Assembly: GCA_030153205.1 (NCBI GenBank)
Contig: JASLHV010000549.1
Coordinates: 1 to 10,213, forward strand
Direction: 5' to 3'
DNA length: 10,213 bases
Source of the DNA: Roseiarcus sp.
Lineage (GTDB): Bacteria; Pseudomonadota; Alphaproteobacteria; Rhizobiales; Beijerinckiaceae
The notes below the pieces were generated by a model. It ran no database searches, was not told the DNA's origin, and saw nothing but the letters and a program-made list of their open reading frames with translations. The position numbers were made by a program, and so were the translations under genes. Below are positions 1-7,572 of the stretch, piece after piece. Positions within the stretch are counted from its first letter, which is position 1, and each line of letters begins with the position of its first letter.

Positions 1-31
1 GGCCGCGTTGCCAGGAACAGCGCAGCAGTGC

Positions 32-1765
32 ATGCTGCAGCGCATCATTCTATTGCGAGCTTCTCATTTGAGCGCTTCAGCGACATTCCACGCGGCGCCG
101 ACTGACCGAGAGGTCGGCGCCTTCGACCAGAAGACCGCCGAGGATGCATTGTCCTCCATCGAGGCCCTGCTTAGCGAAGCGGTCAGCGCCGTCCGACTCA
201 AGGTCGTTCAAGAGGGACGTCTTAGCGCCGATCTCATCGAGCGCGAGCAACGCGCCGCCCATGGACTCGCCTGGCTGGCGACCTATGTCGAGGCGGTACG
301 CGAATTGGTCGCCTATGCGAAACGTCTCGAGGCGGAGGGACGTTTCGGGCAATGCGAGGCCTTGCTGACGGCGATCGGCCTCGGCGAATTCCTCGCGCAG
401 ATTTTTGGCGGCATTCCGATGAGCCAGGGCGAAATGCTGCGCCTCGCCGATTTCGGTCTCAGCGATTCCCAAATTGCCGCGCGACGAAGCGAAGCGATCC
501 TTGTTCTGATCGAGCGAGGAAACACGCCCGCCAACCGCAGCGCGCTCGCCGACATACTCGCGGCCGCCGAGCGCGCGCCGACCTTCGGCGATCCCGGCCT
601 TGACGAGACTTTGGAAGCCATTCGCGCCGAGATGCGCCGGTTCGCCGACGCCGAGGTCGTACCCCATGCGCAGGATTGGCATCGCAAGAACGCCTATATC
701 CCACTGGAGATCATCGCCAGCCTCGCGGAAATGGGCGTCTTCGGCCTGACGATCCCTGAGGCTTATGGCGGCATGGGCCTTGGCAAGGTCGCCATGTGCG
801 TCGTCACCGAGGAGCTGTCGCGCGGCTACATTGGCGTCGGCTCTCTTGGCACACGCTCAGAAATCGCGGCGGAATTAATCCTCAGCGGCGGTCTCGAAAC
901 GCAGAAACAGGAGCTGCTGCCGAAAATCGCGTCGGGCGAGATTCTGCCGACCGCGGTCTTCACCGAGCCGAACACCGGTTCGGATCTCGCGAGCCTTCGC
1001 ACACGCGCGACACGCGAAGGCGACATCTATCGCGTCCATGGCGCGAAGACCTGGATCACCCATCCGGTGCGCGCCGATTTGATGACTTTGCTGGCGCGCA
1101 CCAATCCGAACGAGAAAGGCTATCGCGGCCTCTCGATGTTTCTCGCCCGCAAGCCGCGCGGCAGCGACGCCGAGCCTTTTCCGGCGCCCGGCATGTCGGG
1201 CGGCGAGATCGAAGTACTCGGCTATCGCGGCATGAAAGAGTACGAAATCGCTTTTGACGGTTTCGAAATCCCGGCCTCGGACCTTCTCGGCGGCGAAGAA
1301 GGCCAAGGCTTCAAGCAATTGATGGCGACCTTCGAATCGGCGCGCATTCAAACGGCGGCGCGGGCCGTCGGCGTGGCGCAATCGGCCTTGGAGCTCGGCC
1401 TGCGCTACGCGAAGGAGCGAATTCAATTCGGCAAGCCGTTAATCGCTTTCCCGCGCGTAGCGGACAAGCTCGTCATGATGGCGGTCGAAATACATATCGC
1501 CCGCCAGATCGCCTATTTCGCAGCGCGCGCCAAAGATGAGGGCCGGCGCTGCGATCTCGAGGCGGGAATGGCCAAATTGCTCGGCGCGCGGGTCGCCTGG
1601 GCCGCCGCGGACAACGCCCTGCAAATCCACGGAGGCAATGGCTTCGCCCTCGAATATCCAATTTCGCGTGTCCTCTGCGACGCGCGGATTCTCAACATTT
1701 TCGAAGGCGCAGCCGAAATTCAGGCCCAGGTCATCGCCCGGCGTCTGTTGGAGGGCGGCAACTAG
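32..1765 (+). CDS. mcd: (2S)-methylsuccinyl-CoA dehydrogenase (acyl-CoA dehydrogenase family)
   Basis: A FAD-dependent enzyme that oxidises (2S)-methylsuccinyl-CoA to mesaconyl-CoA in the ethylmalonyl-CoA pathway of acetyl-CoA assimilation. Numbering from the ATG at 32 (577 aa): residues about 38-175 form the helical N-terminal extension typical of Mcd and absent from ordinary acyl-CoA dehydrogenases. The dehydrogenase core starts near 190 and includes EAYGGMGLG (243-251), GTRSEIAAELI (273-283), TEPNTGSDL (311-319) and the C-terminal NIFEGAAEIQ, whose first Glu (about 558) aligns with the usual catalytic base. The start is uncertain. The frame is open to the left edge, and TTG codons at 8, 53, 68 (giving MSASATF) and 149 are alternatives. 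None has a strong ribosome binding site except possibly GAGG before 149, which would cut into the domain. Mcd proteins are usually about 545-560 aa, so a start near 68 is attractive. The gene may also begin upstream of the window. No other pathway gene lies here. The family is clear; Mcd rather than another acyl-CoA dehydrogenase rests on the N-terminal extension. Confidence 0.85.
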   Translation: MLQRIILLRASHLSASATFHAAPTDREVGAFDQKTAEDALSSIEALLSEAVSAVRLKVVQEGRLSADLIEREQRAAHGLAWLATYVEAVRELVAYAKRLEAEGRFGQCEALLTAIGLGEFLAQIFGGIPMSQGEMLRLADFGLSDSQIAARRSEAILVLIERGNTPANRSALADILAAAERAPTFGDPGLDETLEAIRAEMRRFADAEVVPHAQDWHRKNAYIPLEIIASLAEMGVFGLTIPEAYGGMGLGKVAMCVVTEELSRGYIGVGSLGTRSEIAAELILSGGLETQKQELLPKIASGEILPTAVFTEPNTGSDLASLRTRATREGDIYRVHGAKTWITHPVRADLMTLLARTNPNEKGYRGLSMFLARKPRGSDAEPFPAPGMSGGEIEVLGYRGMKEYEIAFDGFEIPASDLLGGEEGQGFKQLMATFESARIQTAARAVGVAQSALELGLRYAKERIQFGKPLIAFPRVADKLVMMAVEIHIARQIAYFAARAKDEGRRCDLEAGMAKLLGARVAWAAADNALQIHGGNGFALEYPISRVLCDARILNIFEGAAEIQAQVIARRLLEGGN

Positions 1766-1779
1766 GCTTCTACGCGACG

Positions 1780-2094
1780 TTACCGATCCACAACCTCGAG
1801 CCTCACCTTGGCGATGCCGGCTTGCCTAAAACCGAGGACATCGGCGGCCCGCGTAGAGACATCGATGATGCGGTTGCGAATAAAGGGGCCGCGGTCGACG
1901 ATCACGACGGTCGCCGCGCGGCCGTTGCCGAGATTGGTGACGCGCACATGCGTTCCCATTGCGAAGGTTCGGTGGGCGGCGATCAGGCCGCCGTAACCAG
2001 GGTGATGGTAATACGAGGCTTGGCCGATGGACACGGCATGGGCGGGAACGCTCGCCGCGACAGCGAGCGAGAGAGCAAGAAAAACGCGCTTCAA
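1780..2094 (-). CDS. RlpA-like double-psi beta-barrel protein, exported
   Basis: A 104-aa protein with a signal peptide (about 1-20, ending AHA) followed by one RlpA-type double-psi beta-barrel. Seen directly: QASYYHHPGYGG (25-36), AAHRTFAMGTHVRVTNLGNGR (39-59), VDRGPF (66-71) and RIIDVSTRAADVLG (75-88). H41 and D67 sit where the catalytic His and Asp lie in lytic RlpA enzymes, which cleave peptidoglycan lacking stem peptides. There is no C-terminal SPOR domain, so septal targeting as in full-length RlpA is not expected. The segment between the tyrosine pair and AAHRT is shorter than in classical RlpA; this compact form is common in Rhizobiales. The start is TTG (complement of 2092-2094); an in-frame stop lies 11 codons upstream with no ATG or GTG between, and a G-rich stretch (GGGGCG) precedes it. 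It converges on mcd with 14 bp between stops and is divergent from denD. Lytic activity is inference; a structural periplasmic role is possible. Confidence 0.85.
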   Translation of the reverse strand: MKRVFLALSLAVAASVPAHAVSIGQASYYHHPGYGGLIAAHRTFAMGTHVRVTNLGNGRAATVVIVDRGPFIRNRIIDVSTRAADVLGFRQAGIAKVRLEVVDR

Positions 2095-2203
2095 AAAATC
2101 GCCCCGTTGATTTATCGCCCTCCCCGCCTAATTTTTAAAGAAACAAACAAAACGTCGAAATCGCGGCAATCGTTGGCCTGAAATGAGCCATGAAAGGACT
2201 GCA

Positions 2204-2217
2204 TTGCTGCAAAGCAA
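2204..2217. repeat. Short perfect inverted repeat in the rlpA-like/denD intergenic region
   Basis: TTGCT and AGCAA flank a GCAA tetraloop in the roughly 210-bp gap between the divergent rlpA-like gene and denD. As RNA on the plus strand it would form a 5-bp hairpin with a GNRA-type loop in the denD leader; as DNA it could be a weak operator. No convincing -35/-10 pair could be placed in this gap, so promoters are not annotated. Confidence 0.3.
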
Positions 2218-2304
2218 CCGGCCAATAGATATTTGGATCGCACGCCGGTTGAACGAAGCGGAACGCCTGTTAAAAGAGATTTGGTCTTCTGCGGAGCCAA
2301 ACCG

Positions 2305-3297
2305 TTGAAAATTATTATTATCGGAGCCGCGGGCATGATCGGGCGAAAGCTCGTCGCCCGGCTCGTCAAGGACGGCGCGATCGGCGGCGCGCCGATCGAA
2401 AGCGCCCATCTCGTCGACGTGATTGCGCCTACCCCGCCAGAGGGAGCGCCTTTCGGGGTTTCATGCGAAGCTGCCGACATTTCCGATCCAGCGGTCGCGC
2501 CCAAATTCGTCACGTCGAAGCCTGACGTTATCTTCCATCTCGCTGCGATCGTCTCGGGCGAGGCGGAGCAGAATTTCGACAAGGGCTATGCGATCAATTT
2601 GGACGGAACGCGCTTTCTCTTCGAAGCGATCCGGCAAGAAAACCTACGCAGCGGCGGCAAGTACAAGCCTCGTGTCGTCTTCGCCTCGTCGATTGCGGTC
2701 TATGGCGCGCCTTTCCACGATACGATTGACGATGAATTTTTCTTGACGCCTTTGACCAGCTACGGAACGCAGAAAGCGATTGGCGAATTATTGCTTGCGG
2801 ATTATTCCCGCAAAGGCTTTTTCGATGGAATTGGCATCCGGCTGCCGACGATTTGCGTGAGGCCAGGCCGGCCGAATCTCGCCGCCTCGGGCTTCTTCTC
2901 GAATATCATTCGAGAGCCCTTGGCAGGTCAGCCGGCGGTCCTACCGGTCTCGGAAGACGTACGTCACACCCATGCTTCGCCGCGCGCGGCGGTCGGCTTT
3001 TTGCTGCACGCGGCTTCTCTCGATTTGCAGAAGCTGGGCTGGCGACGCAGCCTCAGCATGCCTGGCGTATCGGTGACGGTCGGCGAACAGATCGAGGCCT
3101 TACGAAAAGTCGCGGGCGAGGCGGTAACAAAGCGCATTCGGAGAGAACCGGACGAGACGATCGTTCGTATCGTCGCGGGCTGGCCAACCCGTGTCGGGGG
3201 CGCGCGCGCGCGTCAGTTCGGCTTCAAGGCCGAAGCGGATTTCGAGGAAATCATCAGGGTCCATATTCAAGACGAACTCGGTGGCCGGATACACTGA
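2305..3297 (+). CDS. denD: D-erythronate dehydrogenase-like extended SDR
   Basis: An NAD-dependent epimerase/dehydratase-family protein of 330 aa, closest to DenD, which oxidises D-erythronate at C2 to 2-oxo-tetronate. From the chosen start: Rossmann motif GAAGMIG (7-13), acidic residue D38 after the second strand (favours NAD over NADP), FHLAA (77-81), SSIAVYG (128-134) and YxxxK (Y153, K157, with S129 completing the triad). Also visible are the DenD-type blocks LTPLTSYGTQKAIGELL, GIRLPTICVRPGRPN and PVSEDVRHTHASPRAAVGF. The start is TTG at 2305, so the protein begins MKIIIIGAAG as the family does, with GGAG at 2292-2295 as ribosome binding site. A TTG at 2233 would add 24 unconserved residues. 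The stop is followed at once by the ATG of a histidine kinase, implying co-transcription. The kinase (otnK) and decarboxylase (otnC) genes that usually accompany catabolic denD are not in the window, so the physiological substrate is unproven. Confidence 0.82.
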   Translation: MKIIIIGAAGMIGRKLVARLVKDGAIGGAPIESAHLVDVIAPTPPEGAPFGVSCEAADISDPAVAPKFVTSKPDVIFHLAAIVSGEAEQNFDKGYAINLDGTRFLFEAIRQENLRSGGKYKPRVVFASSIAVYGAPFHDTIDDEFFLTPLTSYGTQKAIGELLLADYSRKGFFDGIGIRLPTICVRPGRPNLAASGFFSNIIREPLAGQPAVLPVSEDVRHTHASPRAAVGFLLHAASLDLQKLGWRRSLSMPGVSVTVGEQIEALRKVAGEAVTKRIRREPDETIVRIVAGWPTRVGGARARQFGFKAEADFEEIIRVHIQDELGGRIH

Positions 3298-4788
3298 ATG
3301 CTCGATGTGACCCCCTCAGTTGCGCTTGAAAACGCCGCGGCTGAGGCGGAGCCGAAGGTTCGCGCGCGGCGATGGGGCCTCGGCCTTGCGGGGCGTCTGC
3401 TGCTTGTCGCGATCGGATTCATCATCGTCACCCAAATCGTCTGGTTCGTGCCGCGCGTCGCCTCCTATCGCGAATCGCAATTGCGCGATCGGCTATCGGC
3501 CGCCGATACAGCGGCGCTGGTTTTCACCGCTGCGCCCGACGGCATGTTGTCGAAGGAGTTGACGAAGCAGATCCTCGACAGCGTCGGCGCGCAAACCATC
3601 GCGATCAAGACCCATGATACGCGGCGCCTGCTGGCGATGGCCGATACGCCGCCGCCTGTGACCGACGCCTACGATCTGCGCGATCCTTCCACGATGGAAT
3701 CGATCGTCGCCGTTTTTCGCGGCTTCTTCGCGCCGAAGAACGCGGTCCTGAAAGTGGTCGGCCGAGCGCCGCTGGGCGGCGATTTTCTCGAGATCACTTT
3801 GTCGGAACGAAAAGTGACTGACGCGGTCTGGGGCTTCGCCGGGCGCTTCTTGCGTACGTCCCTGATCATTTCCGTAGCGGTGGGCTTCGGGCTGTGGGCG
3901 GCGATCTGGCTGATGGTGCTGAGGCCGGTTCGAAGGCTCACATCGAATATCATTATGTTCGGCGAAAAGCCCGAGGACGGCGCCAGGGTCATCAGGCCGA
4001 GCGGCAGCCGTCATGAAATCGGCCAGGCCGAACAAGCGCTGGCCGCGATGCAGCGCAGCCTCGGACGCGAGCTTGATCAGAAGAAACGGCTCGCTCAGCT
4101 TGGACTGGCCGTCGCAAAAATCAGCCACGATCTACGCAATATGCTCACCGCCGCGCAGTTGATCTCGGATCGTCTCGCCACTATCCCCGACCCTCTCGCC
4201 ATGCGTCTCGGGCCGCGTTTGGTGGCGACGCTGGATCGCGCCATCGCGTTCTGCCAGGAAACGCTCGCCTATGGCGGGACGGGCGAAAAGCCGCCCCTGC
4301 CCCGCGCCTTCGCGCTGAGTTCGATGCTGGCCGAAATCGCCGAGGTCGCCCACGCCAAGCAAAGCAACGCCGTCGATGTCGCCATCGAGGTTCCGGCCGA
4401 TCTCGAAATTTACGCCGATCCCGACCATATTCTCCGCGTGATCGGCAATCTGATCCGCAACGCCGCCCAAGCGCTTCAGCAGCACGGTTCTAGCGACGGC
4501 AAGCCGCACGCGATCAAGATCGCTGCGACGGAGCGCGGCAATTTCGCGCTGATCGAGGTGAGCGACACTGGCCCCGGCGTGCCGTCGCATTTGGCGGCGC
4601 GCATTTTCGAGCCGTTCCACATGTCGACGCGTGCGGGAGGCTCTGGCCTCGGCCTTGCCATCGCCGCCGAGCTTATCGACCGCAACGGGGGCGCGATCGC
4701 CCTGGCTTCCGGCCAGCCGGACGACTTTTACTGCGGCGCCCGTTTTGAAATGACCTTGCCGCTGGCCCGGAAGAGAGCGGCCGCATGA
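3298..4788 (+). CDS. Membrane sensor histidine kinase (HAMP, HisKA, HATPase_c)
   Basis: A 496-aa two-component sensor kinase of the inner membrane. Order seen: cytoplasmic N-terminus rich in charged residues, TM1 about 33-52, an extracytoplasmic sensor region of about 130 residues (53-186) with no recognised ligand motif, TM2 about 187-208, a HAMP linker about 209-262, a dimerisation/phosphoacceptor helix with SHDLRN (His277), then the ATPase domain with an N box (GNLIRNAAQAL, N388), G1 box (DTGPGVP, D423), F box (IFEPFHMS, 437-444) and G2 box (GGSGLGLAI, 447-455). All catalytic motifs are intact, so it should be active. Its ATG directly follows the denD stop (TGA then ATG), indicating translational coupling. 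No response regulator is adjacent, so its partner is unknown and it is an orphan within this window. A link between erythronate metabolism and its signal is only an inference from gene order. Confidence 0.9.
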   Translation: MLDVTPSVALENAAAEAEPKVRARRWGLGLAGRLLLVAIGFIIVTQIVWFVPRVASYRESQLRDRLSAADTAALVFTAAPDGMLSKELTKQILDSVGAQTIAIKTHDTRRLLAMADTPPPVTDAYDLRDPSTMESIVAVFRGFFAPKNAVLKVVGRAPLGGDFLEITLSERKVTDAVWGFAGRFLRTSLIISVAVGFGLWAAIWLMVLRPVRRLTSNIIMFGEKPEDGARVIRPSGSRHEIGQAEQALAAMQRSLGRELDQKKRLAQLGLAVAKISHDLRNMLTAAQLISDRLATIPDPLAMRLGPRLVATLDRAIAFCQETLAYGGTGEKPPLPRAFALSSMLAEIAEVAHAKQSNAVDVAIEVPADLEIYADPDHILRVIGNLIRNAAQALQQHGSSDGKPHAIKIAATERGNFALIEVSDTGPGVPSHLAARIFEPFHMSTRAGGSGLGLAIAAELIDRNGGAIALASGQPDDFYCGARFEMTLPLARKRAAA

Positions 4789-4868
4789 AGCGCCGGCCGC
4801 TTTGTCGCGACTTGCCTCGCCGGCCAAGAGCGGTTACAGGGAGCGCGCCGCACGCCGTCCGGCGCTTC
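4787..4868. repeat. 10-bp perfect inverted repeat enclosing a structured 3' region after the kinase gene
   Basis: GAAGCGCCGG (4787-4796, overlapping the kinase stop codon) pairs perfectly with CCGGCGCTTC (4859-4868) across 62 nt. Inside lie a second pairing, CCGCT (4797-4801) with AGCGG (4829-4833), and the 8-bp palindrome GTCGCGAC (4804-4811). The transcript 3' end could therefore fold strongly. There is no T-run after it, so it is not a standard intrinsic terminator. It may stabilise the mRNA, separate the operon from the tRNA, or mark a small structured element. Confidence 0.5.
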
Positions 4869-4926
4869 CAGCCGCATCGCAAACCGATTGCCGGTCTAAT
4901 GGAGGCGAAGACGTCGATCGCGACGG

Positions 4927-5003
4927 GCGCCCGTAGCTCAGCTGGATAGAGCACCAGACTACGAATCTGGGGGTCAGGAGTTCGAATCTCTTCGGGCGCG
5001 CCA
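4927..5003 (+). tRNA. tRNA-Arg (anticodon ACG)
   Basis: A complete cloverleaf of 77 nt with encoded CCA. The acceptor stem is GCGCCCG (4927-4933) with CGGGCGC (4993-4999), discriminator G5000 and CCA 5001-5003. The D stem is GCTC/GAGC (4936-4939, 4949-4952). The anticodon stem CCAGA/TCTGG encloses CTACGAA, placing anticodon ACG at 4961-4963. The T stem AGGAG/CTCTT (one G-U pair) encloses TTCGAAT. A34 is normally deaminated to inosine by TadA, letting this tRNA read CGU, CGC and CGA. tRNA-Arg genes are frequent integration sites, relevant to the accessory-looking DNA that follows. Confidence 0.97.
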
Positions 5004-5322
5004 GCAATTTCAATGGTTTATTGGTTCACTGACTTCAGGGCTACTTCCCAGAATTGGCAATTGGGAAGCATGAGGCCGTTTGGACATCGTGGTTCGAACC
5101 ATTCAGCGCTGCGCGATTGGCACGTTTCCAGTCGTTTGGCGTCTGTCCGAACTGAGTCGTCGGTTAGCAGGCCTTCGGCAGCGAGCGCCAATTCATGGAG
5201 GCGTTGTAAAAGCGAAGTTATAGCGACGGACCTTATGCTAAGAATGGCCCGATGGTGAGTTGGAATGCGAGACGATTACGGCGCAAGAGCGTCTCACGAT
5301 GGGAACTGTTCAATGATGGAAG
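5004..5322. other. Non-coding gap after the tRNA, with palindromes
   Basis: No convincing gene. An open frame at 5013-5258 has no ribosome binding site, an unusual Ser/Arg/Trp-rich composition and no family resemblance. Structure seen: inverted repeat CTTCCCA (5044-5050) with TGGGAAG (5062-5068); a perfect 12-bp palindrome TGGTTCGAACCA (5090-5101) that resembles a tRNA T-arm but lacks the rest of a tRNA; and GAGACG (5269-5274) with CGTCTC (5290-5295) just before the next gene. No intrinsic terminator for the tRNA was found. Confidence 0.55.
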
Positions 5323-6084
5323 ATGAGCGGCCGAATGGATCCAAGTCTTAGACAGATCGTGATGCTGATTAAGGTGACTGCAATTGCCTTGAGTTCAGCG
5401 CCAATCTTTTTGTTCTTCTCGGCGCTCTTTGCGCGACACGATCAAATTCCGGCATCGGTTGAAACTACTTCACATGCGCCGCCCCAAAGCGCTATCGCGA
5501 ACGCGAATTCCACGACACCAAGATTCAAAGTCGCGTTCGTTTCAACGCGGCTCTCGTCGAGCGAAATGGTGCGTCCAGAACTAACCTTATCTTTATTGAA
5601 CCTAAAAAAGAGCGGGATGGCCGCAAGCCCGGCCAATGAAATGACCTTATTTGCGTCATCGAGTTCGGCCAAGGTCTCTCAGCCAGCGGTGACAATCCCA
5701 GGGCTCGAACCGGCCGTGGAAGTCATCATGAAACCTGCGACGACAAGCGCCAGTAGCGCGCCGACGGAATTGCGGGCGGGGGTGGCGTCGTTTCAAGCAC
5801 ATTCGACCGATGCCGAAGTTCCCCGAGCGCCCGAAACCGCCTCAGAAGACGGCCATTACGATCTTGCATGGCCCGACCAGTGGCGGGCGCCGCGGAGCGC
5901 CACGAACGAGAAACAAAACCTAATCGCGAAAGTAGAAAAGAAGCGTACTTCGCATATACGTTTGGCGCAAAAAGAGAGGAAATCCTCAGCGTCGACGGGG
6001 AAAAAGGACTTAAGCGGAGCCGAGGATGATCCGAACAGTGCGCCGCGACTCTTTCAGCCGAACATAGAAGACGGATCAAATTGA
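5323..6084 (+). CDS. Hypothetical protein, N-terminal membrane anchor with disordered tail
   Basis: A 253-aa protein of no family I recognise. One hydrophobic segment (about 12-37, ending FFSALFARHD) is a signal-anchor or signal peptide. The rest (40-253) is rich in Ser, Ala, Pro and Thr and looks disordered and probably extracytoplasmic. Near the C-terminus (about 194-228) is a strongly basic stretch with KKR, KERK and GKK clusters, followed by an acidic tail. Such a layout suits a protein that touches a polymer, the envelope or nucleic acid, but nothing shows which. The ATG at 5323 has GGAAG almost touching it; the ATG at 5335 (MDPSLRQ) is an equally good start and keeps the membrane segment. 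The long open frame favours a real gene, but composition alone does not prove expression. Upstream lies an inverted repeat (5269-5295). Confidence 0.55.
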   Translation: MSGRMDPSLRQIVMLIKVTAIALSSAPIFLFFSALFARHDQIPASVETTSHAPPQSAIANANSTTPRFKVAFVSTRLSSSEMVRPELTLSLLNLKKSGMAASPANEMTLFASSSSAKVSQPAVTIPGLEPAVEVIMKPATTSASSAPTELRAGVASFQAHSTDAEVPRAPETASEDGHYDLAWPDQWRAPRSATNEKQNLIAKVEKKRTSHIRLAQKERKSSASTGKKDLSGAEDDPNSAPRLFQPNIEDGSN

Positions 6085-6232
6085 GAAACTGACGGACGGG
6101 GACAGGCCCCGCTCGGACCGGCCAAGCCGCGCCTTGAATCCACACCAAACTGTAATTTGCCGACGGGCGCCGGCGGCGTCATCTTCCTCGCACAAAAGGC
6201 CGGCGAACTCGGGGGAAGCTGAGGAAGGAGAA

Positions 6233-6451
6233 ATGATCACTGGGGAGCAAGTTACGGAGGCGCGCGAGTTACTTAAATGGTCGGTTGTCGATTTGGTTCG
6301 CTGGTCTGGCGTCAGCGGGATTACAATACTGGCGTTCGAAATTGAAAGGCAGCGCCCCGAAGAGGGCGACGTCAATAAAATCCAGACCGCGCTCGAGCGG
6401 GCGGGCGTCGCGTTCCAGGAAGGCGCGCCACTGAGGCTGAAGGGCGCCTGA
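6233..6451 (+). CDS. Small Xre-type helix-turn-helix protein
   Basis: A 72-aa single-domain DNA-binding protein of the Xre/Cro type. The pattern MITGEQVTEARELLKWSVVDL, then VRWSGVSGITILAFE and VNKIQTALERAGVAFQE, matches the small helix-turn-helix proteins common in Rhizobiales, where the domain is followed by a short C-terminal strand ending in a basic residue (here LRLKG). Recognition helix is about residues 26-36 (GVSGITILAFE). The start at 6233 is supported by an excellent ribosome binding site, GAGGAAGGAG (6221-6230), the best in the accessory region; the frame is open upstream to 6134 but that part is not conserved-looking. There is no toxin gene beside it, so a toxin-antitoxin role is not supported. 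It may regulate the small neighbouring genes. The turn of the motif is somewhat unusual (VVDLVRWSGVSG), so binding is likely but unproven. Confidence 0.82.
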   Translation: MITGEQVTEARELLKWSVVDLVRWSGVSGITILAFEIERQRPEEGDVNKIQTALERAGVAFQEGAPLRLKGA

Positions 6452-6541
6452 CGCGTTTCGCTAGTGTCGCAACCTCAAACTTGCCACAATTCCTGGCACG
6501 AATGGTCGTTGCGGCCGCCTCACTTAAACCGCGACGTGTCT

Positions 6542-6838
6542 ATGTCCGAATGTGACCCGATCTCGCTGTCCGCGCATGAGCGGGAAACGCGCGCGCTTGA
6601 AAGTAACGTTGAACGAACGCCCATCCCCCGGTGGGCAATAATCATGCTCGTGCTGATTGGTCTGGCGACGCTGCTATGGAACTATATGATCTTGAAGTCT
6701 CTCATCGTGACTGCAACCGGCGTGTTGCCGAGCACTATATTTGAGGCTCCTCCTGCTCAAGACTCGCGACGTCCGATCGATGCTCGCTCTGGGCCCCGTC
6801 TCGCGCAACATGACCGACTAGGCAGTGGCGGTGTTTGA
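6542..6838 (+). CDS. Hypothetical single-pass membrane protein
   Basis: A 98-aa protein of no recognised family. From the ATG at 6542 it has a hydrophilic head (MSECDPISLSAHERETRALE), one clear membrane helix about 32-56 (PRWAIIMLVLIGLATLLWNYMILKSL) and a Pro/Arg-rich tail. The frame also allows a GTG at 6464 adding 26 residues rich in His, Trp and Pro; that part does not look like a natural N-terminus. Ribosome binding sites are weak for both. It lies 90 bp after the Xre-type gene in the same direction and could be in its transcript. A short inverted repeat TGCCA/TGGCA (6482-6497) lies between them. Confidence 0.5.
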   Translation: MSECDPISLSAHERETRALESNVERTPIPRWAIIMLVLIGLATLLWNYMILKSLIVTATGVLPSTIFEAPPAQDSRRPIDARSGPRLAQHDRLGSGGV

Positions 6839-7111
6839 ACGAGAGAGAGCCTTGTCTTTTCCGAGAGCTCTTGCTGGTCGTTTTGTCGCCGAGTGAACGC
6901 GGCGTCTCGACTCTATCGTTGATAATATCTCTTCGACGGATTCTTTCTTTTGATCCGCTGATGCCGATCCCTTGCTTTGTGTGGGACGTTACGCGAACAT
7001 CAGTCGCCTCAGAGTGAGGGCCAATTCGGAGCGAAGCAGCCGTTCGCTACCCGTCCTCGCCTTCTAGCAACGGCAAAGGTCAGCCGGAGCGATGCGCGCT
7101 AGGCAATTCCT
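6839..7111. other. Non-coding gap
   Basis: About 270 bp with no supportable gene. A 60-codon frame (6835-7017) begins at a TTG overlapping the previous stop, lacks a ribosome binding site and resembles nothing known. No terminator or clear promoter was recognised. Confidence 0.5.
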
Positions 7112-7570
7112 ATGACCGACAATGATTGGTTCGATTGGCAGGTGCGTATGCTTTTCGAGCGAGTCGAGCGCTTTGCTGAGCTTCTATGTTTCCAACTGTC
7201 CGTCGCAGAGACGTTGCTAGACGACGCCCAAGCTTGGTTTCTCACAACACAGGGCACCTCTCCCCCTGACGCGGCGCAACCGAAGGAATTTACTTCTGAG
7301 CCCCGCGAATTTTCCTTACCGCCAAGCGCCGCATTACCGCGCGAGGTACGAGTGCGCGGCAAAGACGAAATAATCGCAGAAGCGCAGAAAACGCTGGATC
7401 TCCTGTATCGCGAGGCGTTTGCTGCAGGTCAGCGCCATGTCGCGTCGGAGCTCGGGCTTAGAACGGCGTCCTTGTTCGAGGGGCTTGCCGAAGGCCATCG
7501 CCAGCCTAGCGACGACGCGGCCGTTCGCTTCCAAACACATTCTTCCGATTACCGCCATACCGAAGATTGA
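7112..7570 (+). CDS. Hypothetical protein, helical and soluble
   Basis: A 152-aa protein of no recognised family and no membrane segment. Residues 5-45 (starting DWFDWQVRMLFERVERFAEL) and 83-127 (DEIIAEAQKTLDLLYREAFA and following) look like long amphipathic helices that could pair; between them is a Pro-rich linker (about 48-80). Trp and Phe are frequent at the N-terminus. The C-terminal 25 residues are polar and probably disordered. The ATG at 7112 has only a weak AGG about 8 nt upstream. The helical periodicity makes a real gene more likely than chance, but expression is unproven. Two hairpins lie directly behind the stop codon. Confidence 0.55.
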   Translation: MTDNDWFDWQVRMLFERVERFAELLCFQLSVAETLLDDAQAWFLTTQGTSPPDAAQPKEFTSEPREFSLPPSAALPREVRVRGKDEIIAEAQKTLDLLYREAFAAGQRHVASELGLRTASLFEGLAEGHRQPSDDAAVRFQTHSSDYRHTED

Positions 7571-7572
7571 GA

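Noticed and set aside
3493..4827. Two long minus-strand open frames (211 and 231 codons) opposite the histidine kinase
   Set aside because: They mirror a well-supported kinase gene; GC-rich coding DNA often leaves the opposite strand open. Compositions are Arg/Gly/Asp-rich without domains.
5090..5101. T-arm-like sequence TGGTTCGAACCA suggesting a second tRNA or an att duplicate of the tRNA end
   Set aside because: It is a plain 12-bp palindrome; no acceptor, D or anticodon stems fit around it and it does not match the 3' end of the tRNA-Arg gene beyond the TTCGAA core.
6493..6511. TGGCACG followed by TTGC, resembling a sigma-54 promoter
   Set aside because: The spacing between the GG and GC elements is 14 nt instead of the required 10.
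6233..6838. Toxin-antitoxin pair formed by the Xre-type protein and the following gene
   Set aside because: The downstream 98-aa product is a single-pass membrane protein with no toxin family features, the gap is 90 bp, and the small Xre type is common as a stand-alone protein.
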